Assembly (NCBI RefSeq): GCF_016592575.1
Contig: NZ_AP017470.1
Location: 1,077,471 to 1,141,470 of the forward strand
Source: Thermotomaculum hydrothermale
GTDB taxonomy: Bacteria > Acidobacteriota > Holophagae > Thermotomaculales > Thermotomaculaceae
Direction: 5' to 3'
DNA length: 64,000 nucleotides
Under the pieces are notes generated by a model, which did not search any database, was not told the DNA's origin, and saw only the letters and a list, made by a program, of their open reading frames with translations. This document shows, in pieces, positions 46,093 through 54,405 of this stretch (positions are counted from its first letter, which is position 1; each line of letters starts with the position of its first letter). Position numbers and translations under genes: made by a program.

Positions 46093-47964
46093 CTATTTAA
46101 TTATTCTAAGTCCGCAAGCTATCTGGTTTATGTTGTAGTTGTAAATGCTCTGTTTATCTTCAGAATAATCAAGGTAAGTCCCCTTTAACCAGATAGAAAG
46201 CCATTTGTTAACAGTGTATGTTAAATCTGCAAAGCATTCCCAGTTTTGAAGGGGGAAACTGTCACCACTATCGTCGTAGTAGTAAAGCCTCAGCCTTGCA
46301 AAAAACCTATTGAATTTATAAGTTCCGCTTAAATAAAAGGCATTCTCTGACAATTCATAGTAGTTGTCATCAACATTTATGTTTTCGTTAATAAACAAAA
46401 GGCTTGAGAAATCAATTTCCATTCTTGTGTAACCAAGAGAAAAGTAACCTTTTGAGTATGAATAGTTAATTGATGCGTTGTAATAGAGGGAATCATCCTT
46501 TAAATCAATATTTTCGTCGTCATTGTTTTTTGTAATTTGCGTTGCACTTCCAGAAAAACTTAATCTGTCATTTAACAAATAATTTGCACTTAAAGTATAA
46601 CCATTTCTATTCTTTCCTGCATTCCTGAAAATAGGGGCATTTATATATTCATGAAAGACGCTTGCTTTAACCCTCAATTTGGACAATTTTAAATCAAACC
46701 CAATTTCATTATGATTGCTGGCTGTTTGATAGTTGTTGTCATGGTAAATATAATCATCGTTGTAAAACTCAGATTTAATGTTTACACTTACATTATTTGT
46801 AATGTTATAGTCTATAAAAAAACTATTGGCATTTCTATGATGCTTGTAATAGTAATACTCAATTGAACTTGTATTTGTTGAAAAAACCGGTGTATCTGAA
46901 ACACCATAAACCACCCACTCTAAAGATTTAGCCAAATTGCTTTCCGTTTTTAGAGAGTTGTAATCTAAAACATACCCTAAAGTGAGTTTGTCACTCGGCA
47001 TGTATGTTAAATTAAAGTTAGCAATATACTCAGGTGCATCAGCACTACCTGAAACTGTTGCAAAAAAATCATTTCTTGAGCCAGCATCTAAAAAAATAAA
47101 ACTTTTGTTACTGTTTAAATTATTTTTTATTGAACCATTTGTGTAATACATTGATAACCCAACACTTAATTTAGAAAGATTGTAATTGATAAGCAGTTTA
47201 CTTGTATTCAAATCGCTGGTGTTTTCCCCTGCTGAATTAATTGCAAGACTTGTAGTCATATTATTAAGAGCAAGTCCGTTTACATCTTTATTTAATAAAA
47301 CAGGTTTATCAAGCACACCAACACTCTGGCTTGCAATAATACTCAATCTGTTTATTCTATAATTCAACCCAAGTTCAAACGCTTCATAGCTTGTTCTCTT
47401 TAAATAGGATAAGTTGTAAATATCACTCCAGTCCTGGTGGGGAAGGTTCAAATAGCCATGAACTTTATTTTTAGTATAATTTGCAAATAGGTTTAAATTG
47501 CTATTCACTTTATAGTTAAAACTCAAATTTAATCTGCTTCTTACAAGGTTTCTATTATTTGAGCCAAAGTTGTAATCTGGGAGATAAAAATAATCAAAAT
47601 CCTGTTTGTAGTAAAACTTAAACCTCCATTTCAATGACTTCTTTAACGTAAATTTAACAAGCCTTCCATTGTCAAACCTGTCCCCTGTACTTGCAAAAAA
47701 ATAAAACTCGTCAAAAAATGAATTCTTCTTATTGTTTGTCACATTAATCTTTAAATAATCAATCAACTCCCCTTCTGATAGGTCAAAATGGTTTCTGTAA
47801 AAATTTCCCCTATCAGAATTTAGAAAACTGTACCCTAAACTAAAATCAGTAGATACTTTTATCCCATCGGAAGCACATAAAAGAAAAGAGAAAGAAAAAA
47901 CAATTAGAAACATAACAAAACGCATTAATTTTCCAACCCCCTGATTTAGTAATAATTTATACAT
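46093..47964 (-). CDS. outer-membrane beta-barrel of the porin-cytochrome complex (MtrB/PioB-like)
   Basis: This 623-residue protein with a signal peptide (MRFVMFLIVFSFSFLLCAS, after a 13-residue leader in this reading) is a large barrel: repeated alternating strands such as LKWRFKFYYKQDFDY, LRVKASVFHEYINAP and YFSLGYTRMEIDFSS, ending in a final strand INQIACGLRIIK. MtrB/PioB-type porins hold the decaheme cytochrome in the outer membrane. No N-terminal CxxC was seen. ATG 47964 is chosen because it has AGGGAG 6 nt upstream and a promoter 40 bp away; ATG 47925 is a possible alternative. It opens the three-gene operon. Confidence 0.78.
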   Translation of the reverse strand: MYKLLLNQGVGKLMRFVMFLIVFSFSFLLCASDGIKVSTDFSLGYSFLNSDRGNFYRNHFDLSEGELIDYLKINVTNNKKNSFFDEFYFFASTGDRFDNGRLVKFTLKKSLKWRFKFYYKQDFDYFYLPDYNFGSNNRNLVRSRLNLSFNYKVNSNLNLFANYTKNKVHGYLNLPHQDWSDIYNLSYLKRTSYEAFELGLNYRINRLSIIASQSVGVLDKPVLLNKDVNGLALNNMTTSLAINSAGENTSDLNTSKLLINYNLSKLSVGLSMYYTNGSIKNNLNSNKSFIFLDAGSRNDFFATVSGSADAPEYIANFNLTYMPSDKLTLGYVLDYNSLKTESNLAKSLEWVVYGVSDTPVFSTNTSSIEYYYYKHHRNANSFFIDYNITNNVSVNIKSEFYNDDYIYHDNNYQTASNHNEIGFDLKLSKLRVKASVFHEYINAPIFRNAGKNRNGYTLSANYLLNDRLSFSGSATQITKNNDDENIDLKDDSLYYNASINYSYSKGYFSLGYTRMEIDFSSLLFINENINVDDNYYELSENAFYLSGTYKFNRFFARLRLYYYDDSGDSFPLQNWECFADLTYTVNKWLSIWLKGTYLDYSEDKQSIYNYNINQIACGLRIIK

Positions 47965-48004
47965 TAGAGCTCCCTAAATAATGATTTAATTCACTTTTAA
48001 GCTA

Positions 48005-48033
48005 AATATATTACTATTTGGCTAAATTGTCAA
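48005..48033 (-). promoter_or_regulatory. promoter of the porin-cytochrome operon
   Basis: Minus-strand TTGACA (48028-48033), a 17-bp spacer and TATATT (48005-48010) lie 40 bp before the barrel ATG. Both boxes are near consensus. Confidence 0.7.
48013..48030. promoter_or_regulatory. 18-bp operator candidate over the porin operon promoter
   Basis: Minus strand ACAATTTAGCCAAATAGT fills the spacer between the -35 and -10 boxes. It differs at only two of 18 positions from the site upstream of the ArsR gene (48768-48785). A shorter relative, ATAACCAAATATT, lies at 48058-48070. The core ATTTAGCCAAAT is nearly palindromic. Confidence 0.65.
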
Positions 48034-48073
48034 ATTAAAATTAATTTATTTTCCAAAATAACCAAATATTCAG

Positions 48074-48376
48074 CTAAAAAATTTTACCAGATTCTTTTAA
48101 CTGTTTTTTAACCTTAGACCAGATTCCATGTTTTTTATAAAATTCTTTTAATTCCTGTAGCGGAGGAAAGGTTATTGCCTCGCCAAGGCAAAGGTTAGCA
48201 CATGTTGTGCACCCAACTACACAGTCAAGAGGATTCTGAACAATAGGTCCATTTTTAGTCCATTTATAAACATTTTTACCGCAATTCATACACATTCCAC
48301 ATTTAACACATTTATCAGGGTCTATAGAAGGTGCCCAGTTAATTTCGCTCCTTTTTACACCAGCAAACCATGCCAT
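48074..48376 (-). CDS. 4Fe-4S ferredoxin-type protein
   Basis: This 100-residue cytoplasmic protein has a first Cys group CVKCGMCMNCGKNVY (about 23-37) and a second, CVVGCTTCANLC (about 52-63), consistent with two [4Fe-4S] clusters in a slightly unusual arrangement. AGGAGG precedes the ATG. The start MAWFAGVKRSEINWAPSIDPDKC and the last 35 basic residues (KEFYKKHGIWSKVKKQLKESGKIF) lie outside the cluster domain. It lies between the porin operon and the ArsR pair and might supply electrons or act as a redox signal partner; its role is not proven. Confidence 0.85.
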   Translation of the reverse strand: MAWFAGVKRSEINWAPSIDPDKCVKCGMCMNCGKNVYKWTKNGPIVQNPLDCVVGCTTCANLCLGEAITFPPLQELKEFYKKHGIWSKVKKQLKESGKIF

Positions 48377-48428
48377 AACAACCTCCTAATATGAAAATAA
48401 TCACAAAATATAAGAAAAAAAATAGAAA

Positions 48429-48752
48429 CTACTCTTCTAAAAAATCAGACTTTCTCTTTAAATCTCTCTTTAACTTCTCCTCCACACAGAGAAAAAAGTT
48501 CAAAACGCACGGTGTAACAAGAGAATAAAAAAACTGCAATCCTCTCTTTTCACTTTTGACTATCCCTGCTTTTTTTAAAACAGATAGATGCTTTGAAACA
48601 GTAGAGACATCAGCATCTATTTTCTCCGTCAAATCACAAACACACAGCTCTTTTCTCTCAAGTTCAAGAACGATAAAAGCCCTTGTGGGGTGAGCCAACG
48701 CCTTCATAATGTTTGCTAATAATTCACTTTTGAATTTTTCTTTTTCCTTCAT
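48429..48752 (-). CDS. ArsR-family regulator with CVC metalloid-site motif
   Basis: This 107-residue winged-helix regulator has ATG at 48752 with TAGAGGTG upstream. It has LAHPTRAFIVLELERKELCVCDLTEKI, where ELCVCDL is the classic As(III)/Sb(III) binding signature of ArsR, then the recognition helix VSTVSKHLSVLKKAGIVKSEKRGLQFFY. Two more Cys occur at the C-terminus (TPCVLNFFLCVEEKL). Its upstream region holds an 18-bp site like the one over the porin-cytochrome promoter, so it is a candidate regulator of both. No arsenic resistance genes are in the window. Confidence 0.88.
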   Translation of the reverse strand: MKEKEKFKSELLANIMKALAHPTRAFIVLELERKELCVCDLTEKIDADVSTVSKHLSVLKKAGIVKSEKRGLQFFYSLVTPCVLNFFLCVEEKLKRDLKRKSDFLEE

Positions 48753-48767
48753 AAACACCTCTATTTT

Positions 48768-48785
48768 ACAATTTAACCAAATAGC
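48768..48785. promoter_or_regulatory. 18-bp operator candidate upstream of the ArsR gene
   Basis: ACAATTTAACCAAATAGC lies 16-33 bp before the ArsR ATG and matches the porin-operon site at 16 of 18 positions. A minus-strand TTGACA (48792-48797) precedes it; the best -10 (TAAAAT, 48763-48768) is 23 bp away, so the exact promoter is unsure. Confidence 0.6.
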
Positions 48786-48804
48786 AAAATATGTCAAGAA
48801 AAAA

Positions 48805-49128
48805 TTAAATCTCTGAAATCTTTTTCCTTTCTTCAAGGCTTTTCTTTGCAATTGAAATAGCGCAGGAATGGAATGTTGATAAACAAGTACACTCACAACT
48901 GTAATAAGAGGTTTGAGCATCTTTCCTAACCTTTACTATCCCCTCATCTCTCAATATTGAAAGGTGTTTGGAAAGGGTCGGCATTTTTATTCCCAAAGTT
49001 TCTGCTAACTCTCCTACAGAATACTCTCTTTTTTCAAGTAACCCAACAATATACACCCTTAAAGGAGTGCTAAACACTTTTGCTATTTTTGCAAACTCTT
49101 TAGCCCTTATCCAATTTAACTCACTCAT
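48805..49128 (-). CDS. second ArsR-family regulator with C-terminal Cys cluster
   Basis: This 107-residue winged-helix protein has ATG at 49128 with GAAGG upstream. The DNA-binding part is FSTPLRVYIVGLLEKREYSVGELAETLGIKMPTLSKHLSILRDEGIVKVRKDAQTSYYSC. Unlike its neighbour it has no CVC motif in the first helix; instead it has a C-terminal group, SCECTCLSTFHSC, a possible iron-sulfur or thiol/metal site. It is divergent from acs and upstream of the first ArsR gene. Two regulators with different sensor sites next to a respiratory operon are unusual. Confidence 0.85.
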   Translation of the reverse strand: MSELNWIRAKEFAKIAKVFSTPLRVYIVGLLEKREYSVGELAETLGIKMPTLSKHLSILRDEGIVKVRKDAQTSYYSCECTCLSTFHSCAISIAKKSLEERKKISEI

Positions 49129-49224
49129 AACCTTCACCTTGTTTTTTATAAATTGATTATACATAAATTCCCTTAAATTTAAAACAGGATAAACCTATAA
49201 TCTATTTTGTTCTTATGTTTCACC

Positions 49225-49253
49225 TTGCAACAGAAATGTTTTTTATTTAAAAT
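49225..49253 (+). promoter_or_regulatory. promoter of the acs operon
   Basis: TTGCAA (49225-49230), a 17-bp spacer and TAAAAT (49248-49253) lie 69 bp before the acs start, which has a strong CAGGAGGGGG Shine-Dalgarno. Confidence 0.5.
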
Positions 49254-49322
49254 AAAATCAAGTTAAATCTAAAAAAAGTTATTTGATAAGTGTAATTAAA
49301 ATTATTTTTTCAGGAGGGGGAT

Positions 49323-51353
49323 ATGGCAGATTTTAAAAAAAATGATGGTATTACTGAAGCTCAAATTGCCGTTCACTGGAAGGAAGAGGATTATTACTAT
49401 CCAAAAACACATTTTATAGCACAGGCAAATATGACTGATGAAAAAATCCTTGAGAAATTTGGAGAGAAGAATTTTCCAAACTGCTTTAAAGAGTATGCTG
49501 ATTTACTTGACTGGTACGAATACTGGCACACCACATTGGATACAAACAACCCACCCTTCTTTAAATGGTTTGTAGGAGGAAAACTCAACGCATGTTATAA
49601 CTGTCTGGATAGACACCTTGACAAATACAAAAATAAAGCAGCATTGCACTATATCCCCGAGCCAGAAGATGAGCCAATTCAGCATATTACTTACCAGGAA
49701 TTGTACAGAAGGGTAAATGAATTTGCCGCACTTCTAAAAGATTTCTGCGGGTTAAAGGCTGGTGATACAGTTACCCTTCACATGCCAATGGTACCTGAAT
49801 TACCAATAGTAATGCTTGCATGCGCAAGGTTAGGGGTAATTCATTCACAGGTTTTCTCAGGATTTTCAGGAAAGGCATGCGCAGACAGAATTGTTGATGC
49901 GAAAAGCAAGGTTTTAATAACAATGGATTCATATTACAGAAATGGAAAACTTTTAGACCACAAGAAGAAAGCAGACATTGCTTGCAATATGGCAAAAGAG
50001 ATGGGACAGGAGGTTGAAAAGGTTTTAATCTGGCAGAGATACCCCGGCAAATACTCAAGCGAAACACCACTTGTGGAGGGGAGAGATTTTATTGTAAACG
50101 ATGTTTTGAAAGATTACTATCACAGAGAAATTGAACCTGAAATTTTGCCATCAGAAGGAACTTTATTTTTAATGTACACATCAGGAACAACAGGAAAACC
50201 AAAAGGGGCACAGCACTCAATTGGCGGATACTTATCCTATGTTACAGGTACATCAAAGTACATCCTTGACATTAAACCTGAAGATGTTTACTGGTGCATG
50301 GCAGATATCGGCTGGATAACAGGCCATTCATATATTGTCTATGGCCCCCTTGCGCTTGGTGCTTCAAGTGTAATATTTGAGGGAGTACCAACTTATCCTG
50401 ATGCAGCAAGGCCATGGAGAATTGCTGAGGAGTTGGGAGTAAACATATTCCACACATCACCAACTGCAATCAGGGCTTTAAGAAGGCTTGGGCCTGACGA
50501 ACCTAAAAAATTTAATTATCACTTTAAACTTATGGTAACAGTTGGTGAGCCTATTGAACCTGAGGTATGGAAATGGTATTACCATGTTGTTGGCAAGGAA
50601 GAGGCTGTAATAATTGATACCTGGTGGCAAACAGAAACAGGCGGATTTTTGTGCACAACTGTACCTGCAATCCACGCAATGAAACCTGGAAGCGCAGGCC
50701 CTGGAGCACCTGGGATTTACCCTGCAATATTAGACGACAATGGAAATCAACTTGAAGCAAGCTCAAACAAAGCAGGAAATATTGTTATTAGAAACCCATG
50801 GCCTGGAAGAATGCTTACAATCTGGGGAGATGATGAAAGGTTTGTTAATCAATACTATAGAAGGTTTAACAGAGACCCAGAAAGCAAAGACTGGAGAGAC
50901 TGGCCATACTTTGCAGGGGATGCTGCTGTTGAAGCGCCAGACGGCTATTTCAGAATTTTAGGAAGAATTGACGATGTAATTAATGTTGCAGGCCACAGGC
51001 TGGGAACAAAAGAATTAGAATCCGCCGTGCTTCTTGTTGAAGAGGTGGGAGAAGCAGCAGTTGTTCCTGTTGCAGATAAAATCAAAGGAAAAGTGCCCCA
51101 TGTATTTGTATCCTTAAAACCTGGCTTTAGCCCCTCAAAAGAATTGGAAGAGAAAATAACTCAAACCCTTGTAAAAGAAATAGGCCCAATTGCAAAGCCT
51201 GGAAAGGTATGGATTGTTCCGGATATGCCTAAAACAAGGTCTGGTAAGATTATGAGAAGAGTGCTTGCCGCTATTGCAAATAAACAGGATGTGGGAGATA
51301 TTACCACCCTTGCAAACCCCGATATAGTAAAACAAATTCAGTCAATGGCTTAA
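49323..51353 (+). CDS. acs: acetyl-CoA synthetase (AMP-forming)
   Basis: Acs activates acetate to acetyl-CoA through an acetyl-adenylate. The 676-residue protein has the ANL motifs: YTSGTTGKPKGAQHS (P-loop like, about 281-295), WCMADIGWITGHSYI, DTWWQTETGG, YFRILGRIDDVINVAGHRLGT and the C-terminal catalytic lysine motif PKTRSGKIMRR. The last is the site acetylated by Pat or AcuA enzymes in other bacteria. It leads a four-gene operon whose other members are a GNAT-CoA ligase fusion, an AcuB-like protein and an AcuC-like deacetylase, a complete acetate-use and acetylation control set. Confidence 0.97.
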   Translation: MADFKKNDGITEAQIAVHWKEEDYYYPKTHFIAQANMTDEKILEKFGEKNFPNCFKEYADLLDWYEYWHTTLDTNNPPFFKWFVGGKLNACYNCLDRHLDKYKNKAALHYIPEPEDEPIQHITYQELYRRVNEFAALLKDFCGLKAGDTVTLHMPMVPELPIVMLACARLGVIHSQVFSGFSGKACADRIVDAKSKVLITMDSYYRNGKLLDHKKKADIACNMAKEMGQEVEKVLIWQRYPGKYSSETPLVEGRDFIVNDVLKDYYHREIEPEILPSEGTLFLMYTSGTTGKPKGAQHSIGGYLSYVTGTSKYILDIKPEDVYWCMADIGWITGHSYIVYGPLALGASSVIFEGVPTYPDAARPWRIAEELGVNIFHTSPTAIRALRRLGPDEPKKFNYHFKLMVTVGEPIEPEVWKWYYHVVGKEEAVIIDTWWQTETGGFLCTTVPAIHAMKPGSAGPGAPGIYPAILDDNGNQLEASSNKAGNIVIRNPWPGRMLTIWGDDERFVNQYYRRFNRDPESKDWRDWPYFAGDAAVEAPDGYFRILGRIDDVINVAGHRLGTKELESAVLLVEEVGEAAVVPVADKIKGKVPHVFVSLKPGFSPSKELEEKITQTLVKEIGPIAKPGKVWIVPDMPKTRSGKIMRRVLAAIANKQDVGDITTLANPDIVKQIQSMA

Positions 51354-51362
51354 AGGGGGAAT

Positions 51363-53765
51363 ATGTTTAAAATAATTCCCGATGGGAAATCCTTTAAAGA
51401 GCATGTGCTTTTAAAAAACGGAGAGGGAATCCTTATTAGAGCTGCAAAGCGAGAGGATATCCCTCTCGTTTCTGAATTTATGAAAAGATTATCAAAAGAA
51501 TCTTTAAGAATGAGGTTTATGGCTGCTGTTAATGAAGTGCCTCAAAATATAATAGAAGATTTATGCACAGGGGATTTTGTTGAAAGCGGTTGCCTCCTTG
51601 CAATAATCAACGAAGAAACTGAACCAAAGGTTATTGGGCTTGGGAATTTTATATCAATGGGGGATTCCCGCTCTGCTGAAGTTGCATTTTTAGTTCAGGA
51701 TGAATATCAGGGAAGAGGAATAAGCACAATAATACTTGAACGCCTTGCAGGGATATGCGCAGCAAACGGATACATAGAACTTGTTGCAGAGGTTTTGCCT
51801 GATAATCAGCAAATGCTTAATGTTTTCAAAAATTCGGGCTTTAAGGTTCATCAATTATGGGACTCTGATGCAGTGCACATAGAACTGCCAGTAATAGGCG
51901 GGGCCTCACTATGGGAACAGGCAGCAATGAGGGAAAGGATTGCGGTTGCAAACTCTCTAATGCCAATACTTAAACCTAAAAAAATAGCCGTAATTGGAGC
52001 GTCAAGGGACAAAAACTCTATAGGAAATATGATTTTTAGAAACATCCTCTCAAACGGATTTACCGGCACTGTTTACCCTGTTAACCCAAAAGCAGAATCT
52101 GTAAACGGTGTTAAGGCATACAAATCAGTGGAGGATTTACCTGAAGAAATCGAACTTGCCGTTATTGCAGTTCCAGCAAAAGAGGTTATTAAGGTAAGTG
52201 AAGAAGCAGCAAACAAAGGGGCAAAGGGGCTAATTGTTGTAAGTGCAGGATTTGCTGAAAGCGGTAAAGAAGGAAAAAAAAGGCAGGAAAAACTATTAAA
52301 CCTTGTTAGAAATAGAGGTATGAGGCTAATTGGCCCAAGTTGTTTAGGTGTAATGAACACCCACCCTGAAGTAAATTTGAATGCAAGCCTTGCCCCCACC
52401 CTGCCTGAAAGAGGTACAGCCGGCTTTTTCTCCCACTCCGCAGCGTTGGGGCTTGTGATTTTAAACTATGCAAAAAAAAAAGGAATTGGATTTACCACCT
52501 ATGTCTCTGCAGGAAACAGGGCTGATGTTTCTGGCAACGACTTGCTTCAATACTGGTATGAAGATTCAAACACAAAACTTGCAATTTTATACCTTGAAAC
52601 ATTTGGCAATCCAAGAAAATTTGTAAGAATTGCAAGAAACATGTCAAGGAAAAAGCCTATTTTGTGCATAAAAACCGCAAAAAGCAAAGCGGGAAGAAAA
52701 AAAGCAGAGGAGAAAACAGGCAAATCAGGGGGCGGCAAAGAAGAAACAGAAGCGTTATTTCATCAGGCAGGCATAATTGTTGCCGACACATTAGATGAAT
52801 TATTTGACATAGCAATGATTCTTGTGCACCAGCCTCTGCCTCAAGGAAAAGGAGTTGGCATAATAGCAAATTCAGCAGGATTTGCCACTTTATTTGCAGA
52901 CTCAAGCGAAGCAAACGGGCTTGAAATCAAAGAGGAAAATTTAATAAATTTAGGTGCCTTTGCAAAACCTGATGATTACACCAAATCTGTTAAAGAGTTG
53001 TTGCTTAAAGAAAATGTCCATTCTCTATTGGTGGGCTTTGCCTGTGTTGGAAACTGCGGGCCAGAAGATATTGCTCAATCAATCAAAAAGGGAGTTGTTG
53101 AAGCGGAAAGGGAAAATGGCATCAAAAAACCTGTTTTATTGTGCTTAATGGGAATGTACGGCACTGTAAATCTAAAAACTGAATACACAGAAAAGAATGA
53201 AGAATACACCTTCCCTGCATTCAGATTTCCAGAATCAGCGCCAAAGGCTTTATCTCAAATAGTGAAATACTCTGAATTTATAGAAAAACCTGTGGGGAAA
53301 ATAGCGTGGTATGAAGATACAAAGGGGGATAAGGCAAGAAAACTCTGCCAAAAATACATAAACGAAAAGGAAAAAAACATTGAGATTTTGCTTAAACCAG
53401 AAGAAGCAAAGGAAATTATTGACTGTTTCAACCTGCCTCAATGCAACAATCCTAATGCATTTAAATGCACCCTGTTTGTAAAGCCTGACCCTGTCTTTGG
53501 CCCTTTGTTAAGGCTTGAAACTCATAAGGGGCACTCAATTGTAAGAATAACCCCCATCACAGAAAGAGATATTGAAGAGTTAGTTGAAAGATTAAACCTT
53601 CCTGAATGTAATAAAATTGGTGAGATATTCGGGAGAGTATCCCAGATGATAGAAGAAATACCGTGGCTATACTCCCTTAAAATTCCCTTAAGCGAAAAGG
53701 GCATTATAGCAAAAGACATTAAAATGGCATTGAGACCGTCAGGCTTTATAAAAATAGAGTTTTAA
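51363..53765 (+). CDS. Pat-type protein acetyltransferase: GNAT fused to degenerate NDP-forming acyl-CoA synthetase
   Basis: This 800-residue fusion has an N-terminal GNAT domain (about 15-175; FLVQDEYQGRGISTIILERLA is the acetyl-CoA binding motif). Then comes a CoA-binding Rossmann domain (IAVIGASRDKNSIGNMIFRNIL, about 206-300) and a succinyl-CoA ligase-like part. The usual SHTG motif with the phosphorylated His reads EEKTGKSGGG here, and the C-terminal ATP-grasp part is shortened and lacks the usual ATP-binding strand set. It is therefore probably not a synthetase but a CoA-sensing protein acetyltransferase. It sits 9 bp after acs, whose lysine is the natural target. Confidence 0.82.
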   Translation: MFKIIPDGKSFKEHVLLKNGEGILIRAAKREDIPLVSEFMKRLSKESLRMRFMAAVNEVPQNIIEDLCTGDFVESGCLLAIINEETEPKVIGLGNFISMGDSRSAEVAFLVQDEYQGRGISTIILERLAGICAANGYIELVAEVLPDNQQMLNVFKNSGFKVHQLWDSDAVHIELPVIGGASLWEQAAMRERIAVANSLMPILKPKKIAVIGASRDKNSIGNMIFRNILSNGFTGTVYPVNPKAESVNGVKAYKSVEDLPEEIELAVIAVPAKEVIKVSEEAANKGAKGLIVVSAGFAESGKEGKKRQEKLLNLVRNRGMRLIGPSCLGVMNTHPEVNLNASLAPTLPERGTAGFFSHSAALGLVILNYAKKKGIGFTTYVSAGNRADVSGNDLLQYWYEDSNTKLAILYLETFGNPRKFVRIARNMSRKKPILCIKTAKSKAGRKKAEEKTGKSGGGKEETEALFHQAGIIVADTLDELFDIAMILVHQPLPQGKGVGIIANSAGFATLFADSSEANGLEIKEENLINLGAFAKPDDYTKSVKELLLKENVHSLLVGFACVGNCGPEDIAQSIKKGVVEAERENGIKKPVLLCLMGMYGTVNLKTEYTEKNEEYTFPAFRFPESAPKALSQIVKYSEFIEKPVGKIAWYEDTKGDKARKLCQKYINEKEKNIEILLKPEEAKEIIDCFNLPQCNNPNAFKCTLFVKPDPVFGPLLRLETHKGHSIVRITPITERDIEELVERLNLPECNKIGEIFGRVSQMIEEIPWLYSLKIPLSEKGIIAKDIKMALRPSGFIKIEF

Positions 53766-53775
53766 AGGAGAATAT

Positions 53776-54405
53776 ATGCTTGTAAAAGAAATAATGAATA
53801 AATCCCCTAAATTGATTAATTCAAACACCAAACTGTGCGAAGCATACGAAATTATGCAAAAAAACGGTATAAGGCATCTTCCAGTCATTGAAAACGGCAA
53901 ATTAGTTGGAGTGGTTACAGACAGGGATTTAAGGCTTGCAACAAGCAGGCTTGCAAAAAAGCCTTTTAACCCTGAAGATGAAGTTAAAAAAGTAATGAGT
54001 TCACCAGTGCAAACAATAAACGCAAATGACCCTGTTGAGCAAGCTGTAAGAATAATGAGAGAGTTAAAAATCGGTTGTCTTCCTGTCATAGAAGGGGGGG
54101 AAATTGTCGGTTTAATCACTGTTTCAGACATACTTGATGCAATGCTTAAACTGATAGGTATAAACCTGCCATCAGGAAGGCTTGATTTAAGAATGGAAAA
54201 CAGACCTGGACAACTTGCAAAGCTTGCAAATCTTCTTGCAGAAAAAAACATAAACATTCATTCAATACTAACCTACCCTGAAAATGGGAAAAGAAGTAGG
54301 CTTATTCTCAGAGTTGGAACAATGGAAATCAGGCCTCTGGCAAAAGAAATATGCAATTTAGGAATTGAGGTTGTCTGGCCGCCTAAAATATCATGTGTAA
54401 AATAG
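53776..54405 (+). CDS. acuB: AcuB-like protein: two CBS domains and ACT domain
   Basis: This 209-residue protein has CBS domain 1 (about 1-70, MLVKEIMNKSPKLINSNTKLCEAYEIMQKNGIRHLPV), CBS domain 2 (about 72-135, VMSSPVQTINANDPVEQAVRIMRELKIGCLPVI) and a C-terminal ACT domain (RPGQLAKLANLLAEKNINIHSIL). This is the AcuB layout; Bacillus AcuB (about 214 residues) lies between AcuA and AcuC in the acetoin/acetate operon. CBS domains bind adenine nucleotides and ACT domains bind amino acids, so it may sense energy state for the acetylation cycle. It begins 10 bp after the Pat-like gene. Confidence 0.88.
   Translation: MLVKEIMNKSPKLINSNTKLCEAYEIMQKNGIRHLPVIENGKLVGVVTDRDLRLATSRLAKKPFNPEDEVKKVMSSPVQTINANDPVEQAVRIMRELKIGCLPVIEGGEIVGLITVSDILDAMLKLIGINLPSGRLDLRMENRPGQLAKLANLLAEKNINIHSILTYPENGKRSRLILRVGTMEIRPLAKEICNLGIEVVWPPKISCVK

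Noticed and set aside
48429-49128. Arsenic resistance operon
   Set aside because: ArsR signatures are present, but there is no arsB, acr3, arsC, arsA or arsM in the neighbourhood; the nearby genes are electron transfer proteins.
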